DNA from: Paenibacillus tianmuensis
GTDB taxonomy: Bacteria > Bacillota > Bacilli > Paenibacillales > NBRC-103111
Reading direction: 5' to 3'
Length of the DNA: 50,659 bases
Assembly (NCBI RefSeq): GCF_900100345.1
Contig: NZ_FMTT01000005.1
Location: forward strand, 1 to 50,659
The translations under genes were made by a program, and so were the position numbers. Of this stretch, positions 27,095-33,494 are shown piece after piece (the stretch's first letter is position 1; each line of letters begins with the position of its first letter). The notes beneath the pieces are model-generated. The model saw nothing but the letters and a program-made list of their open reading frames with translations. It was not told where the DNA came from and ran no database searches.

Positions 27095-27313
27095 ATGCCT
27101 TCGATTATTTTGGCTCCAATTAAAATAACCGGCGCTGAAGGAGAAGTTATATTCGGCGATGTGCTTCAGGTGAATCCGAAAAGTACGTCAAAAACAAACT
27201 CAGGTGCCGGAGGCGGTAATACGGGAGATTTCAGCGCTACGTTCTCGCTTGTCAGCTTTACCAATAATTTTGACCCGGATTTTGCCGATTCCAATAACGC
27301 GGGGAATAATTAG
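27095..27313 (+). CDS. Spore germination protein of the GerPA/GerPF family
   Basis: A 72-aa small coat-associated protein. The N-terminal beta strand (MPSIILAPIKITGAEGEVIF), GDVLQVNPKSTSKTNSGAGG and NTGDF are typical of GerPF/GerPA, which help germinants cross the spore coat. The gerP operon downstream lacks a gerPF at its 3' end, so this gene may be the displaced gerPF. AAGGGGGG precedes the ATG at 8 nt. It is its own short unit with a shared convergent terminator. Confidence 0.85.
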   Translation: MPSIILAPIKITGAEGEVIFGDVLQVNPKSTSKTNSGAGGGNTGDFSATFSLVSFTNNFDPDFADSNNAGNN

Positions 27314-27370
27314 GGTACATAGACAAAACAGGGGAAGCATACGCCCCTATAGATTACGACCCATGCTATA

Positions 27371-27412
27371 CGTCTCAAATGGCCGTTTCGCGCCGGTTTT
27401 GGGACGTTTTTG
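27371..27412. terminator. Terminator between convergent spore genes
   Basis: CGTCTCAAA pairs with TTTTGGGACG (with inner GGC/GCC), followed by TTTTTG on the + strand. It lies between the GerPA/PF-like gene and the convergent Hsp20-like gene. Confidence 0.65.
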
Positions 27413-27429
27413 TTTGCCGGGAAGGGAAG

Positions 27430-27903
27430 CTACATAAAACGGATATTGACGTCCGTATAGGGATGGTCAATGGACTGCTTGCGCATGTGTAGTTGGAGAA
27501 TGTCGTTCTTATAAATCGCTTTGCAACTGCTTGGCACGATTTGGCTGGAGAGCCGGATCGTTTGCGTTTTGTCGTCCGCGAGTCCTTCCAATCGGATTTG
27601 GTAAGGATTGAGCATCAACCGGATTTTGCGCGCTTGTAGTTTGTCGGGGATATGAATTTTGACGATGATATTGTTATGGGTGTCGAAGATTTCCGAATGA
27701 AAATGATGCTTGAGCGCCTGGACTTCCACGTTAGGCAATGCCCGGTTCAGCACGTCCTTGATATACCCTTCAACCCAGGATACGGGGTCTCCGTTGTCGC
27801 CGCCAGGGGAAGGGGTAGAGAACGGCATTTTCCCGTTAAAGAACTGCTCAAATTGTTTCCAATTCATATCGAAAAACGAGTTGTTGTTTTTGGAATCGCC
27901 CAT
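27430..27903 (-). CDS. Hsp20/alpha-crystallin-like spore protein (GerT/CotP type)
   Basis: A 157-aa protein. The N-terminal third is polar (FFDMNWKQFEQFFNGKMPF), then residues about 65-150 follow the alpha-crystallin pattern (HHFHSEIFDTHNNIIVKIHI, later PYQIRLEGL and a C-terminal strand pair). Bacillus GerT and CotP are spore-coat proteins of this type made under sigma-K. AAGGAGTGG precedes the ATG at 27903; upstream in-frame starts have no site. CATATACTG lies 24 bases upstream, like the boxes of the neighbouring gerP units. Placement among gerP genes supports a coat or germination role; a cytosolic small heat-shock protein is the alternative. Confidence 0.72.
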   Translation of the reverse strand: MGDSKNNNSFFDMNWKQFEQFFNGKMPFSTPSPGGDNGDPVSWVEGYIKDVLNRALPNVEVQALKHHFHSEIFDTHNNIIVKIHIPDKLQARKIRLMLNPYQIRLEGLADDKTQTIRLSSQIVPSSCKAIYKNDILQLHMRKQSIDHPYTDVNIRFM

Positions 27904-27926
27904 GTTTATCCACTCCTTACTGATTC

Positions 27927-27935
27927 CAGTATATG
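27927..27935 (-). promoter_or_regulatory. Sigma-K-like -10 box of the Hsp20-like gene
   Basis: On the minus strand the bases read CATATACTG, one off CATAnnnTA, 24 bases before the ATG. Confidence 0.4.
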
Positions 27936-27976
27936 AGCGCGAAGCGCAAACCATGAGTCCCTACTGGCTGTCTAAA

Positions 27977-28006
27977 ACATACTTCTTATCCATGGATCAT
28001 ATACTA
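27977..28006 (+). promoter_or_regulatory. Sigma-K-type promoter of gerPABCDE
   Basis: CATATACTA (27998-28006) fully matches the sigma-K -10 pattern CATAnnnTA. ACA at 27977-27979, 18 bases upstream, can serve as the short -35. The gerPA start follows 33 bases later. Confidence 0.6.
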
Positions 28007-28038
28007 CAGTAAAACCATTTCAGTTAGGGTGCTGCCTC

Positions 28039-28275
28039 ATGCCGGCTATCGTAGGCGCCATCAAAATTGTGAACGTCGGTACAGGCTCCATCGTGCACGT
28101 GGGAGATTCGATCCAACTGGCTCCGAGCGTAACGGCAAAAACGTTTGCCGGAGCGGGTTCTTTCAATACGGGGGATAATTTGCGGGTCTGCAATATGGTC
28201 AGCACCACCAACACCTACGATAACGACATCGCTGACTCCAATGTGGTTTCCGCCGATAAGGCAGGTGTCGTGTAA
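28039..28275 (+). CDS. gerPA: Spore germination protein GerPA
   Basis: A 78-aa member of the GerPA/GerPF family: MPAIVGAIKIVNVGTGSIVH, then GDSIQLAPSVTAKTFAGAGS and FNTGDN. It is the first gene of a five-gene run in the gerPABCDE order, which decides between GerPA and GerPF. The ribosome site is weak (AGGGTG). The products sit in the inner coat and aid germinant access. Confidence 0.85.
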   Translation: MPAIVGAIKIVNVGTGSIVHVGDSIQLAPSVTAKTFAGAGSFNTGDNLRVCNMVSTTNTYDNDIADSNVVSADKAGVV

Positions 28276-28281
28276 ACCGTT

Positions 28282-28533
28282 ATGCAGCTAATCATACATC
28301 AAAGCATCGTCATTCAAAATTTCAAGATCGGCGCCGTGTCGAACTCTTCCGTGCTTCAGATCGGGACTGCGGGCACGATACGCGCGCTGGCTAATCTATA
28401 CAATACCGGAGGGTTTACCGGCCCTGCGCCTCAGTTTACCCTTCCTGCCACCATTCCGCAAACGACGACGCAGGGTGTAATAGAGCAACCCAGCCCGCTA
28501 TCCTTGGTACCGCTGCCTACACCTTCCAGGTAA
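28282..28533 (+). CDS. gerPB: Spore germination protein GerPB
   Basis: An 83-aa protein with the GerPB opening (MQLIIHQSIVIQNFKIGAVS) and SSVLQIGTAGTIRALANLYN; the C-terminal third is Pro/Thr-rich. It lies 6 bases after gerPA with only a weak ribosome site, so it may rely on coupling. Confidence 0.83.
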   Translation: MQLIIHQSIVIQNFKIGAVSNSSVLQIGTAGTIRALANLYNTGGFTGPAPQFTLPATIPQTTTQGVIEQPSPLSLVPLPTPSR

Positions 28534-28548
28534 ACGGAGGAATGACGG

Positions 28549-29175
28549 ATGTATTCATCTTACCCGGAATCTTACTTTCAAAAGCTGAACGATTATTTGA
28601 AGTGGCAGACGAACCGCATCCGTTCCTTGGAAAATAAGGTCGAATTGCTTTCAAAAGAGCTTGAATCGTTAAAAAAGCAGCGGGGAGTGACAATCGAGCG
28701 AATTGAATACAAATTCGATCAATTGAAAGTAGAGAAGCTTGATGGGACGCTCAATGTCGGGCTTTCGCCCGCCGGACTCGGCGAACAATCGGTCCAGGAT
28801 ATGGAGGTCGGCGGTGAAACGATTCGAACCAATGCGGCTAGATCGGAGTCATTTGCACGTATCCAACAGCAGGTGACGGATTATTTGCAGCAATCGTGTC
28901 CCGCCGAATTGGTGCAACTGGAAGAGAAGTACCAAGTAAAGCTGGATGAGGATGCAACCGAATCTATCATTGGCGATCTCCAAGGGCAGATCGGACAGCG
29001 GATCGATTATTATTTAAAATATGGCATCGACCCGGACGTAGTGATTTTGACGACAGAGCAAGAACAGGGCATTACGGATAAAGTGATCCGGGATATTCGG
29101 CTTGGGCTCGAACAATATTTCTTAAAGCGAAAATCCGAAGGAGGCGATCCGAATGAATCTGCAGGTGGAGAATAG
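28549..29175 (+). CDS. gerPC: Spore germination protein GerPC
   Basis: A 208-aa protein with an N-terminal coiled coil (about 10-45, YLKWQTNRIRSLENKVELLS), then IERIEYKFDQLKVEKLDGTL and NVGLSP, characteristic of GerPC, and a charged helical C-terminal half. GGAGGAATG precedes the ATG. Its end overlaps gerPD by 23 bases. Confidence 0.87.
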   Translation: MYSSYPESYFQKLNDYLKWQTNRIRSLENKVELLSKELESLKKQRGVTIERIEYKFDQLKVEKLDGTLNVGLSPAGLGEQSVQDMEVGGETIRTNAARSESFARIQQQVTDYLQQSCPAELVQLEEKYQVKLDEDATESIIGDLQGQIGQRIDYYLKYGIDPDVVILTTEQEQGITDKVIRDIRLGLEQYFLKRKSEGGDPNESAGGE

Positions 29176-29335
29176 ACAGATTTGTGTCGGCAATATCCAA
29201 GTTGTGGGTGTTGCCAGCTCATCGGTTTTCCTGATCGGCGACACTGAGGTCATTAGCTTATCCAGTGTGTTCGATACGCCGCCAGAATCGCTCATTATCG
29301 GGCCGCTCGTACCGCTTGCATCCGGACGTGCGTGA
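29153..29335 (+). CDS. gerPD: Spore germination protein GerPD
   Basis: A 60-aa protein (MNLQVENRQICVGNIQVVGV, then SSSVFLIGDTEVISLSSVFD TPPES) of the GerPD type. The GGAGG site lies within gerPC, and its stop overlaps the gerPE start (TGATG). Confidence 0.83.
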   Translation: MNLQVENRQICVGNIQVVGVASSSVFLIGDTEVISLSSVFDTPPESLIIGPLVPLASGRA

Positions 29336-29721
29336 TGGCTTGCAATCCGCGTACATCCGTTGTGAGAAGCCTGAAGGTGAACGATACCGGTTATGGCTCC
29401 GCTGTTTTTGTAGGGGACTTGGTTGATTTTTCTCCGGTCTCTTACATTTTTGCCGTTCAAAGGGAGGTTCCAATTTTTGATGGAGATGAAGGGGATTTGA
29501 GCGCTTATCCGATTTATTCGGCCCCGCTTCCTATAGGCCGGCAGGAGCCGGCAGTACAGATGGACGTGACCAACACATGTCCGTTCATCTGTGCCGGGGA
29601 TGTCCGGGTCATCGCCATTTCTACGGCATCCATGGTGCAGTTCGGATCGGTCCGATCGATTCGTGCGGATACCAGGGTAAAAAACATCCGTCAATTGCTG
29701 CGCGGACTTCCTCCGAAATGA
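29335..29721 (+). CDS. gerPE: Spore germination protein GerPE
   Basis: A 128-aa protein: RTSVVRSLKVNDTGYGSAVF near the start and FVGDLVDFSPVSYIFAVQRE, matching GerPE. ATG 29335 overlaps the gerPD stop; the GTG one codon earlier is possible. The operon ends here without a gerPF; no strong terminator hairpin was seen in the 105 bases before the next gene. Confidence 0.83.
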   Translation: MACNPRTSVVRSLKVNDTGYGSAVFVGDLVDFSPVSYIFAVQREVPIFDGDEGDLSAYPIYSAPLPIGRQEPAVQMDVTNTCPFICAGDVRVIAISTASMVQFGSVRSIRADTRVKNIRQLLRGLPPK

Positions 29722-29826
29722 GGTGGAAAAAGCTTCGATCGAGCTGGTTGTGATGGGCTTCCGTCTTCGTTCTATGATATAATCTTCTTGTTATATTGGA
29801 AACGAACGGATAAGGGAGAGAAAACG

Positions 29827-30216
29827 ATGGCACGCAAAAAAATAGAGCACGTGGGCATCATGGTCCAGAATATCGACACATCGGTGCAGTTTTACAAAGA
29901 TGTCGTAGGCCTTGAGCTGAAGGATAAGCTCGTACATACGAACGGCGTCGTCACGCTGGCTTTTCTCGGTTTCAACGAGTCGGGTGAAACGGAGCTGGAA
30001 CTGATCCAAGGCTACAACGACGGGCTTCCAGCGGAAGGCAAGGTGCATCATATCGCTTTTACGGTGGACGACATTGAAGAAGAATTCGCCCGCATCAAAG
30101 AACTCGACGTGCGTTTGATCGATCAAGAGATTACGACGCTGCCGAATGGCTCGCGTTATTTCTTTTTTTATGGCCCGGATGGGGAATGGGTCGAATTTTT
30201 CCAATCGACGAGATAA
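29827..30216 (+). CDS. VOC-family (glyoxalase-like) metalloprotein
   Basis: A 129-aa single glyoxalase/VOC unit. It begins with KIEHVGIMVQNIDTSVQFYK (metal-ligand His), followed by ELELIQGYN, HHIAFTVDDIEEEF and GPDGEWVEFFQ, the usual His/Glu ligand positions. Such proteins include lactoylglutathione lyase and methylmalonyl-CoA epimerase relatives; the substrate cannot be told. ATG 29827 follows a GGGAGAG site. TATAAT at 29778-29783 is a probable -10. The next two small genes follow closely and may be co-transcribed. Confidence 0.85.
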   Translation: MARKKIEHVGIMVQNIDTSVQFYKDVVGLELKDKLVHTNGVVTLAFLGFNESGETELELIQGYNDGLPAEGKVHHIAFTVDDIEEEFARIKELDVRLIDQEITTLPNGSRYFFFYGPDGEWVEFFQSTR

Positions 30217-30250
30217 GGTGCGCACGAATTCCGGAAAAGGAAAGCCCGAT

Positions 30251-30415
30251 ATGAAAATAAATTGTTTAAAGTGTAAGCACTTTTATGTGACTTGGGATCC
30301 GGGTTTCCCCAGGGGATGCCGAGCTTATGGCTTCAAAACCACGGACATGCCTTCCGCTTTGGTGATGAGGTCCTCGGGCAAGCCTTGTTTGTCCTACGAA
30401 GAAAAAATTAAGTAA
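30251..30415 (+). CDS. Small four-cysteine protein (54 aa)
   Basis: Begins MKINCLKCKHFYVTWDPGFP, then RGCRAYGFKTTDMPS and GKPCLSYEEK. Four Cys (5, 8, 23, 46) suggest a zinc or other metal site. Small proteins of this look are common in Bacillales and are sometimes labelled, wrongly I think, as uracil-DNA glycosylase. It starts 34 bases after the VOC gene; the AGGAAAGC site is moderate. Function unknown. Confidence 0.7.
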   Translation: MKINCLKCKHFYVTWDPGFPRGCRAYGFKTTDMPSALVMRSSGKPCLSYEEKIK

Positions 30416-30436
30416 ACGGCAGGGGAAACGAACGAC

Positions 30437-30637
30437 ATGCTGTTCAGTAACCGTCAAAAGAAGCTGATCCTCGATGTTTTGCTCAAGGAGCGTCGGCGCC
30501 TGTTTTCCAAGCATAAGGGCGAGCTGCTTGACAAAACGATCGAGGACTTGTCGCAGATGCTACGCAACGAAGAACTCAATGCAGAGCCTAAAGATAACGT
30601 CATCGATTGGGACAGGAAAGGCGGCAAGCGCCGCTAG
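30437..30637 (+). CDS. Small hypothetical basic protein (66 aa)
   Basis: Helical, highly charged protein (begins MLFSNRQKKLILDVLLKERR, ends WDRKGGKRR). AGGGGAAA lies upstream of the ATG. It follows the cysteine protein by 21 bases and precedes a clear terminator, so it closes the same unit. No family recognised. Confidence 0.65.
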   Translation: MLFSNRQKKLILDVLLKERRRLFSKHKGELLDKTIEDLSQMLRNEELNAEPKDNVIDWDRKGGKRR

Positions 30638-30650
30638 GCCGGTCGATCCA

Positions 30651-30678
30651 AAGGCACCCCGTCATGGGGTGCCTTTTA
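30651..30678 (+). terminator. Terminator
   Basis: GGCACCCC (30653-30660) and GGGGTGCC (30666-30673) with loop GTCAT, followed by TTTTA. Confidence 0.88.
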
Positions 30679-30775
30679 TATGCGAATCAACCCCAAGGCC
30701 AATGCTTGTTCCCCCTATAAACTGCTCGCCTAACCCGATTTCCTCATCCGGATCTCTTCCGAACATGTCCACCAC

Positions 30776-30829
30776 TTGAATTACGAACGAATGTTTGGTA
30801 TATAATATAGATAAAAGAACAAATGTTCC
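30776..30829 (+). promoter_or_regulatory. Promoter flanked by two LexA (SOS) boxes
   Basis: TATAAT (30801-30806) with a candidate -35 TTGAAT (30776-30781) has a LexA-like box on each side: CGAACGAATGTTTG (30784-30797) and AGAACAAATGTTCC (30816-30829). Each differs at one position from the Bacillus pattern CGAACRNRYGTTYC. Boxes covering the spacer and the start region are typical of tightly repressed SOS genes. Confidence 0.7.
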
Positions 30830-30849
30830 TGTTTCGAGGAGGGGAAAAC

Positions 30850-31089
30850 GTGCTTCCATGGCAAAAGTACACAGGGTGTATGGTTGAGATCATTTACGGG
30901 GACCGTTCCGGACAATTCAGCAAGCGGAGGATCGTTATTCGGTCCGTACAGCCTGCTTTCATTCGGGCTTATTGTATGGAGCGCGGAGCGGTCCGATGCT
31001 TTGCCATCGATCGCATATTGGCCGTACAGCCTGTCCCATCCGCGAAACGAACGCCGTCGACGTCAGCGAGACAACGGGAATTGGCTTAA
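30850..31089 (+). CDS. Small WYL-like domain protein, probably SOS-controlled (79 aa)
   Basis: GTG 30850 follows GAGGAGGGG. The sequence MVEIIYGDRSGQFSKRRIVI then FIRAYCMERGAVRCFAIDRI LAVQP resembles a stand-alone WYL domain (strand, R-x-I-x-P-like turn, AYC-x-x-R-G-x-x-R-x-F-x-x-D-R-I-x). WYL domains bind ligands or nucleic acids and are frequent in DNA-damage and phage-defence regulators. No DNA-binding helix-turn-helix is attached. Two LexA-like boxes surround its promoter, and a second small gene follows 14 bases later. A role in the damage response is inferred from the boxes. Confidence 0.7.
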   Translation: MLPWQKYTGCMVEIIYGDRSGQFSKRRIVIRSVQPAFIRAYCMERGAVRCFAIDRILAVQPVPSAKRTPSTSARQRELA

Positions 31090-31103
31090 GGAGAGCGATA
31101 CAT

Positions 31104-31274
31104 GTGAGAAGCAATCTATACGATGAGTTGAAAGAGCACCGCCACGGAGATCAGGAGCGGCTAAGAAAGCTGATGGAAGAGATTCGGATGCTGATGGAAG
31201 CGAAAAAAAAGCGCCCTCTGCTGGACAGACTTCGTACGAAGCGTCCGAATACGAAGCCGAAAGCTTGGGATTAA
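31104..31274 (+). CDS. Small charged helical protein in the SOS unit (56 aa)
   Basis: GTG 31104 with AAGGAGAG at 8 nt; 56 residues, very rich in Lys, Arg and Glu (RSNLYDELKEHRHGDQERLR, later LMEAKKKRPLLDRLRTKRPN). It is predicted to be a helix followed by a basic tail, which could contact nucleic acid. It belongs to the transcript controlled by the double LexA-like promoter. No family recognised. Confidence 0.6.
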   Translation: MRSNLYDELKEHRHGDQERLRKLMEEIRMLMEAKKKRPLLDRLRTKRPNTKPKAWD

Positions 31275-31314
31275 CCGGCATAGCAAGTTCCCGTAGAACA
31301 GCGGGGGGGCGTAG

Positions 31315-31366
31315 AAAAAAAGCAAAGCCCGGAGGCCTGTGCAGGACATTAAGCGGATACCGGGCT
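31315..31366 (-). terminator. Terminator of the small minus-strand gene
   Basis: On the minus strand AGCCCGG (31360-31366) pairs with CCGGGCT (31326-31332) and is followed by TTGCTTTTTTTC. It overlaps the last codons of the gene ending at 31349. Confidence 0.6.
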
Positions 31367-31519
31367 AATGCTGACGTTTTCTTTCGAATCGGAGACAGCC
31401 TGACAAATTCCTGCGTTATATTTCATCGAATTGATGAAGTGGAAACCTGTCTTGAAGACGACGCATTTCTTGAGCGGGTTCGGCTTGTGAAGCTTTTGGC
31501 AAGCGAGGCAATAGTACAT
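31349..31519 (-). CDS. Small hypothetical protein with CxxC (56 aa)
   Basis: ATG 31519 lies 6 bases behind AAGGAGA, and TATAAT-like boxes lie about 30-45 bases further upstream. The product (MYYCLACQKLHKPNPLKKCV...) has a CxxC pair and two more Cys at 19 and 39, like a small zinc-ribbon protein. The later part is less protein-like, so a frameshift is possible. It ends inside its terminator hairpin. Function unknown. Confidence 0.45.
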   Translation of the reverse strand: MYYCLACQKLHKPNPLKKCVVFKTGFHFINSMKYNAGICQAVSDSKENVSISPVSA

Positions 31520-31812
31520 AAGTTTTCTCCTTTTCGAGTCACGATATGACAATTATAGACACATTATATGCGTAAAATTGTGAAATATCACCCAAAATGG
31601 TATAAAGTTTTACTAAAGATTTTCCAATTCCGATTACTCGCTATCTGGAAGGGACGAAAAGCTTTTAGCTGCCGAAAGGACATCGGGAGTACCGTCTTCT
31701 TAATTTTACACAGGCCTTCCATCGGGTTGTGAAGATGTGGTACCCTGTATTTGTCCGATAGAACTGAAAAATAGAGAGCTTTTGACACTATTCAGAAAAG
31801 GTGGAGAGATGA
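31520..31812. other. Intergenic stretch without a clear gene
   Basis: These 293 bases hold the promoter of the minus-strand small gene (TATAAT-like boxes near 31549 and 31565) and the leader of the MazG-like gene. A minus-strand frame at 31588-31788 has no ribosome site and I do not accept it. I see no strong hairpin or riboswitch. Confidence 0.5.
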
Positions 31813-32136
31813 ATGAAGCATTTTGAGGAATGGGTCATGCAATTTTACGGACAACGAAATTGGACGCAATACGGCGTCTTCGAACGTATGGGTTTTCTGA
31901 TGGAAGAAACGGGAGAGTTGGCGCAAGCCGTGCGCACCTATGAAATCGGCCGGGATCGTCCGGACGAATCGGTAAAGCCCGAGCCGGTTTTGAAGGAGGA
32001 GCTGATGGGAGAGCTCGGGGACATTTTGGCAAATCTGGCCATTTTGGCCGATAAGTATGGTTTTACATTGGAAGATGCCGCCAAAGCTCACCAGGAGAAA
32101 TTGTTGAAGCGATTCGAAGCTGGACCGGTGAGCTGA
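31813..32136 (+). CDS. MazG-like nucleotide pyrophosphohydrolase
   Basis: A 107-aa all-alpha NTP-PPase domain. The metal-binding pattern EETGELAQAV (E31, E32, E35) and a later ELGDILANLA (E, D) are the expected MazG residues. Such enzymes hydrolyse non-canonical or excess nucleoside triphosphates in the cytoplasm. GGTGGAGAG precedes the ATG. It stands alone, followed 81 bases later by an exonuclease gene in the same direction; both act on nucleotides or nucleic acids and could be co-transcribed. Confidence 0.8.
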   Translation: MKHFEEWVMQFYGQRNWTQYGVFERMGFLMEETGELAQAVRTYEIGRDRPDESVKPEPVLKEELMGELGDILANLAILADKYGFTLEDAAKAHQEKLLKRFEAGPVS

Positions 32137-32217
32137 GCCGCTTCGATTTTTCGCTAAAAGAATAAAGATGCGCAGAAAGTGGACAAACTAGAATAAATTT
32201 TCAAGCAGGAGAGAAGA

Positions 32218-32781
32218 ATGCTCGCAGTCATCTTTGATGTAGAAACCACATATGTAACCGTAAAAGGCGACATCCCGGAAATCGTGGAGATCGGCGCATG
32301 CAAAGTGAATCTGAACTCTTATGATTCGGAAGAAGCCGGCACGGATTGTTTTCAATGCTATACGTTTCCTGAAATTAAAGGACGTTTCGGCAAAAAGACG
32401 TTAAAATTTATCGGCTTGAAAGAAGAGGATCTGGGCAAAGCAGTCCCGTTTCGCGAGGGTTACGACCGTTTTATGGAATGGATCGGCTCCGAGTTGGTTT
32501 TCTTCTGCAGTTGGGGGATCGATGACCGCAAAATTTTGCTGGAGCATTGCAAGCGGTTCGATCTGTCTCAAAGCTGGCTGAACCATTACCATGACATTCA
32601 GAGGCCGATCTCGCAGCTGCTGGTCAAGCGCAATCAAATGAAGCTGAAGGATGCGATTGAACTGGCCAGTATCGAGAAAGAAGGCAGACTTCACTCCGCC
32701 TTGGTCGATGCGGTCAATACGACGAAATTGTTTGTCCGGTATTACGATCAGCTTAATTTAAGAGCGGTGATGCGGGGATGA
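32218..32781 (+). CDS. DEDDh 3'-5' exonuclease (KapD-like)
   Basis: A 187-aa exonuclease of the DnaQ/ERI-1 type. The catalytic residues are Asp7 and Glu9 in IFDVETT, Asp102/103 in SWGIDDRK, and His159 with Asp164 in LHSALVDAVNT. Length and overall look resemble Bacillus KapD, an inhibitor of the KinA sporulation pathway, but a general DNA/RNA exonuclease is equally possible. CAGGAGAG precedes the ATG. A terminator follows. Confidence 0.82.
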   Translation: MLAVIFDVETTYVTVKGDIPEIVEIGACKVNLNSYDSEEAGTDCFQCYTFPEIKGRFGKKTLKFIGLKEEDLGKAVPFREGYDRFMEWIGSELVFFCSWGIDDRKILLEHCKRFDLSQSWLNHYHDIQRPISQLLVKRNQMKLKDAIELASIEKEGRLHSALVDAVNTTKLFVRYYDQLNLRAVMRG

Positions 32782-32845
32782 AGTTGGCTCCCAGCCTTCA
32801 AGTTGATGCTATAACATGAATAAGCTTTATCCAACCCAACCATAG

Positions 32846-32870
32846 AACCCCCGAAATCAGGGGTTTTTTC
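32846..32870 (+). terminator. Terminator after the exonuclease gene
   Basis: ACCCCC and GGGGTT flank a short AT-rich loop, followed by TTTTTC. Confidence 0.75.
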
Positions 32871-32915
32871 TAATCTCAACATCATTTGAGGTCTAATATT
32901 CATAATTCATACATA

Positions 32916-32950
32916 GAAAAAAGCCCGTAGAATCAAAGATTCTCGGACTT
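32916..32950 (-). terminator. Terminator of tRNA-Val copy 1
   Basis: On the minus strand AGTCCGAGAATC pairs with GATTCTACGGGCT (two mismatches) followed by TTTTTTC, just after the tRNA. Confidence 0.75.
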
Positions 32951-32955
32951 CGCTA

Positions 32956-33028
32956 TGACCTGTAGTGGGCTCGAACCACTGACCCCCACCCTGTCAAGAT
33001 GGTGCTCTCCCAGCTGAGCTAACAAGTC
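32956..33028 (-). tRNA. tRNA-Val (GAC), copy 1
   Basis: A 73-nt cloverleaf: acceptor GACTTGT pairs with ACAGGTC (one G-T pair), D-arm GCTCAGCTGGGAGAGC, anticodon arm CCATC-TTGACAG-GGTGG (anticodon GAC), T-arm AGTGG-TTCGAGC-CCACT, A73. CCA is not encoded. The anticodon arm matches Bacillus tRNA-Val(GAC) apart from one pair. Confidence 0.92.
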
Positions 33029-33054
33029 ACATCGTATTTGTTGCTGCAAAGAGT

Positions 33055-33083
33055 ACTATACAGCAAATGAAGGAAGAAGTCAA
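33055..33083 (-). promoter_or_regulatory. Promoter of tRNA-Val copy 1
   Basis: On the minus strand TTGACT (33083-33078) and TATAGT (33060-33055) are 17 bases apart, about 27 bases before the tRNA. Confidence 0.75.
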
Positions 33084-33186
33084 GAGGAAAGAATGAAAAA
33101 TACCCGCAAAGCATTGGATGCTTTACGAGGCATCGCTATACGGATTGGCCGGGATAGAGAAATATTATGTTACTGTTACAATGAGA

Positions 33187-33216
33187 AAATCCGCGTCCTA
33201 TAAAGGAACGCGGATT
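33187..33216 (-). terminator. Terminator of tRNA-Val copy 2
   Basis: AAATCCGCGT and ACGCGGATTT form a strong stem followed on the minus strand by TTC. Confidence 0.8.
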
Positions 33217-33230
33217 TCTGTCTGTTATTA

Positions 33231-33303
33231 TGACCTGTGCAGGGCTCGAACCTGCGACCCCCACCCTGTCAAGATGGTGCTCTCCCAGCTGAGCTAACAA
33301 GTC
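33231..33303 (-). tRNA. tRNA-Val (GAC), copy 2
   Basis: Same cloverleaf as copy 1 with identical acceptor, D and anticodon arms, but the T-stem is GCAGG/CCTGC instead of AGTGG/CCACT. CCA is not encoded. It has its own promoter and terminator. Confidence 0.92.
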
Positions 33304-33332
33304 ATGTTTCATATTTTGTGGGGACGTTTTCC

Positions 33333-33361
33333 ATAATACCAAGATAGGCGTATAATGTCAA
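33333..33361 (-). promoter_or_regulatory. Promoter of tRNA-Val copy 2
   Basis: On the minus strand TTGACA (33361-33356) and TATTAT (33338-33333) are 17 bases apart, about 30 bases before the tRNA. Confidence 0.75.
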
Positions 33362-33494
33362 GCGTTAGCCTGCAATTTTTTTTGTTTTTGTAAATATGGG
33401 TTTATTCCACTGTGGATCTCTGCCTTTTATCCCTATACATTCGTTATGGTATAATAGAGTCAGTTAGACATGCATTTGAAAAGAGGGGACTTTG

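Noticed and set aside
31588..31788. Minus-strand frame of 66 codons
   Set aside because: No ribosome site or promoter and no recognisable pattern.
33110..33135. Short hairpin AAAGCAT/ATGCTTT upstream of the first tRNA-Val
   Set aside because: No T tract follows on either strand close enough, and no gene ends there.
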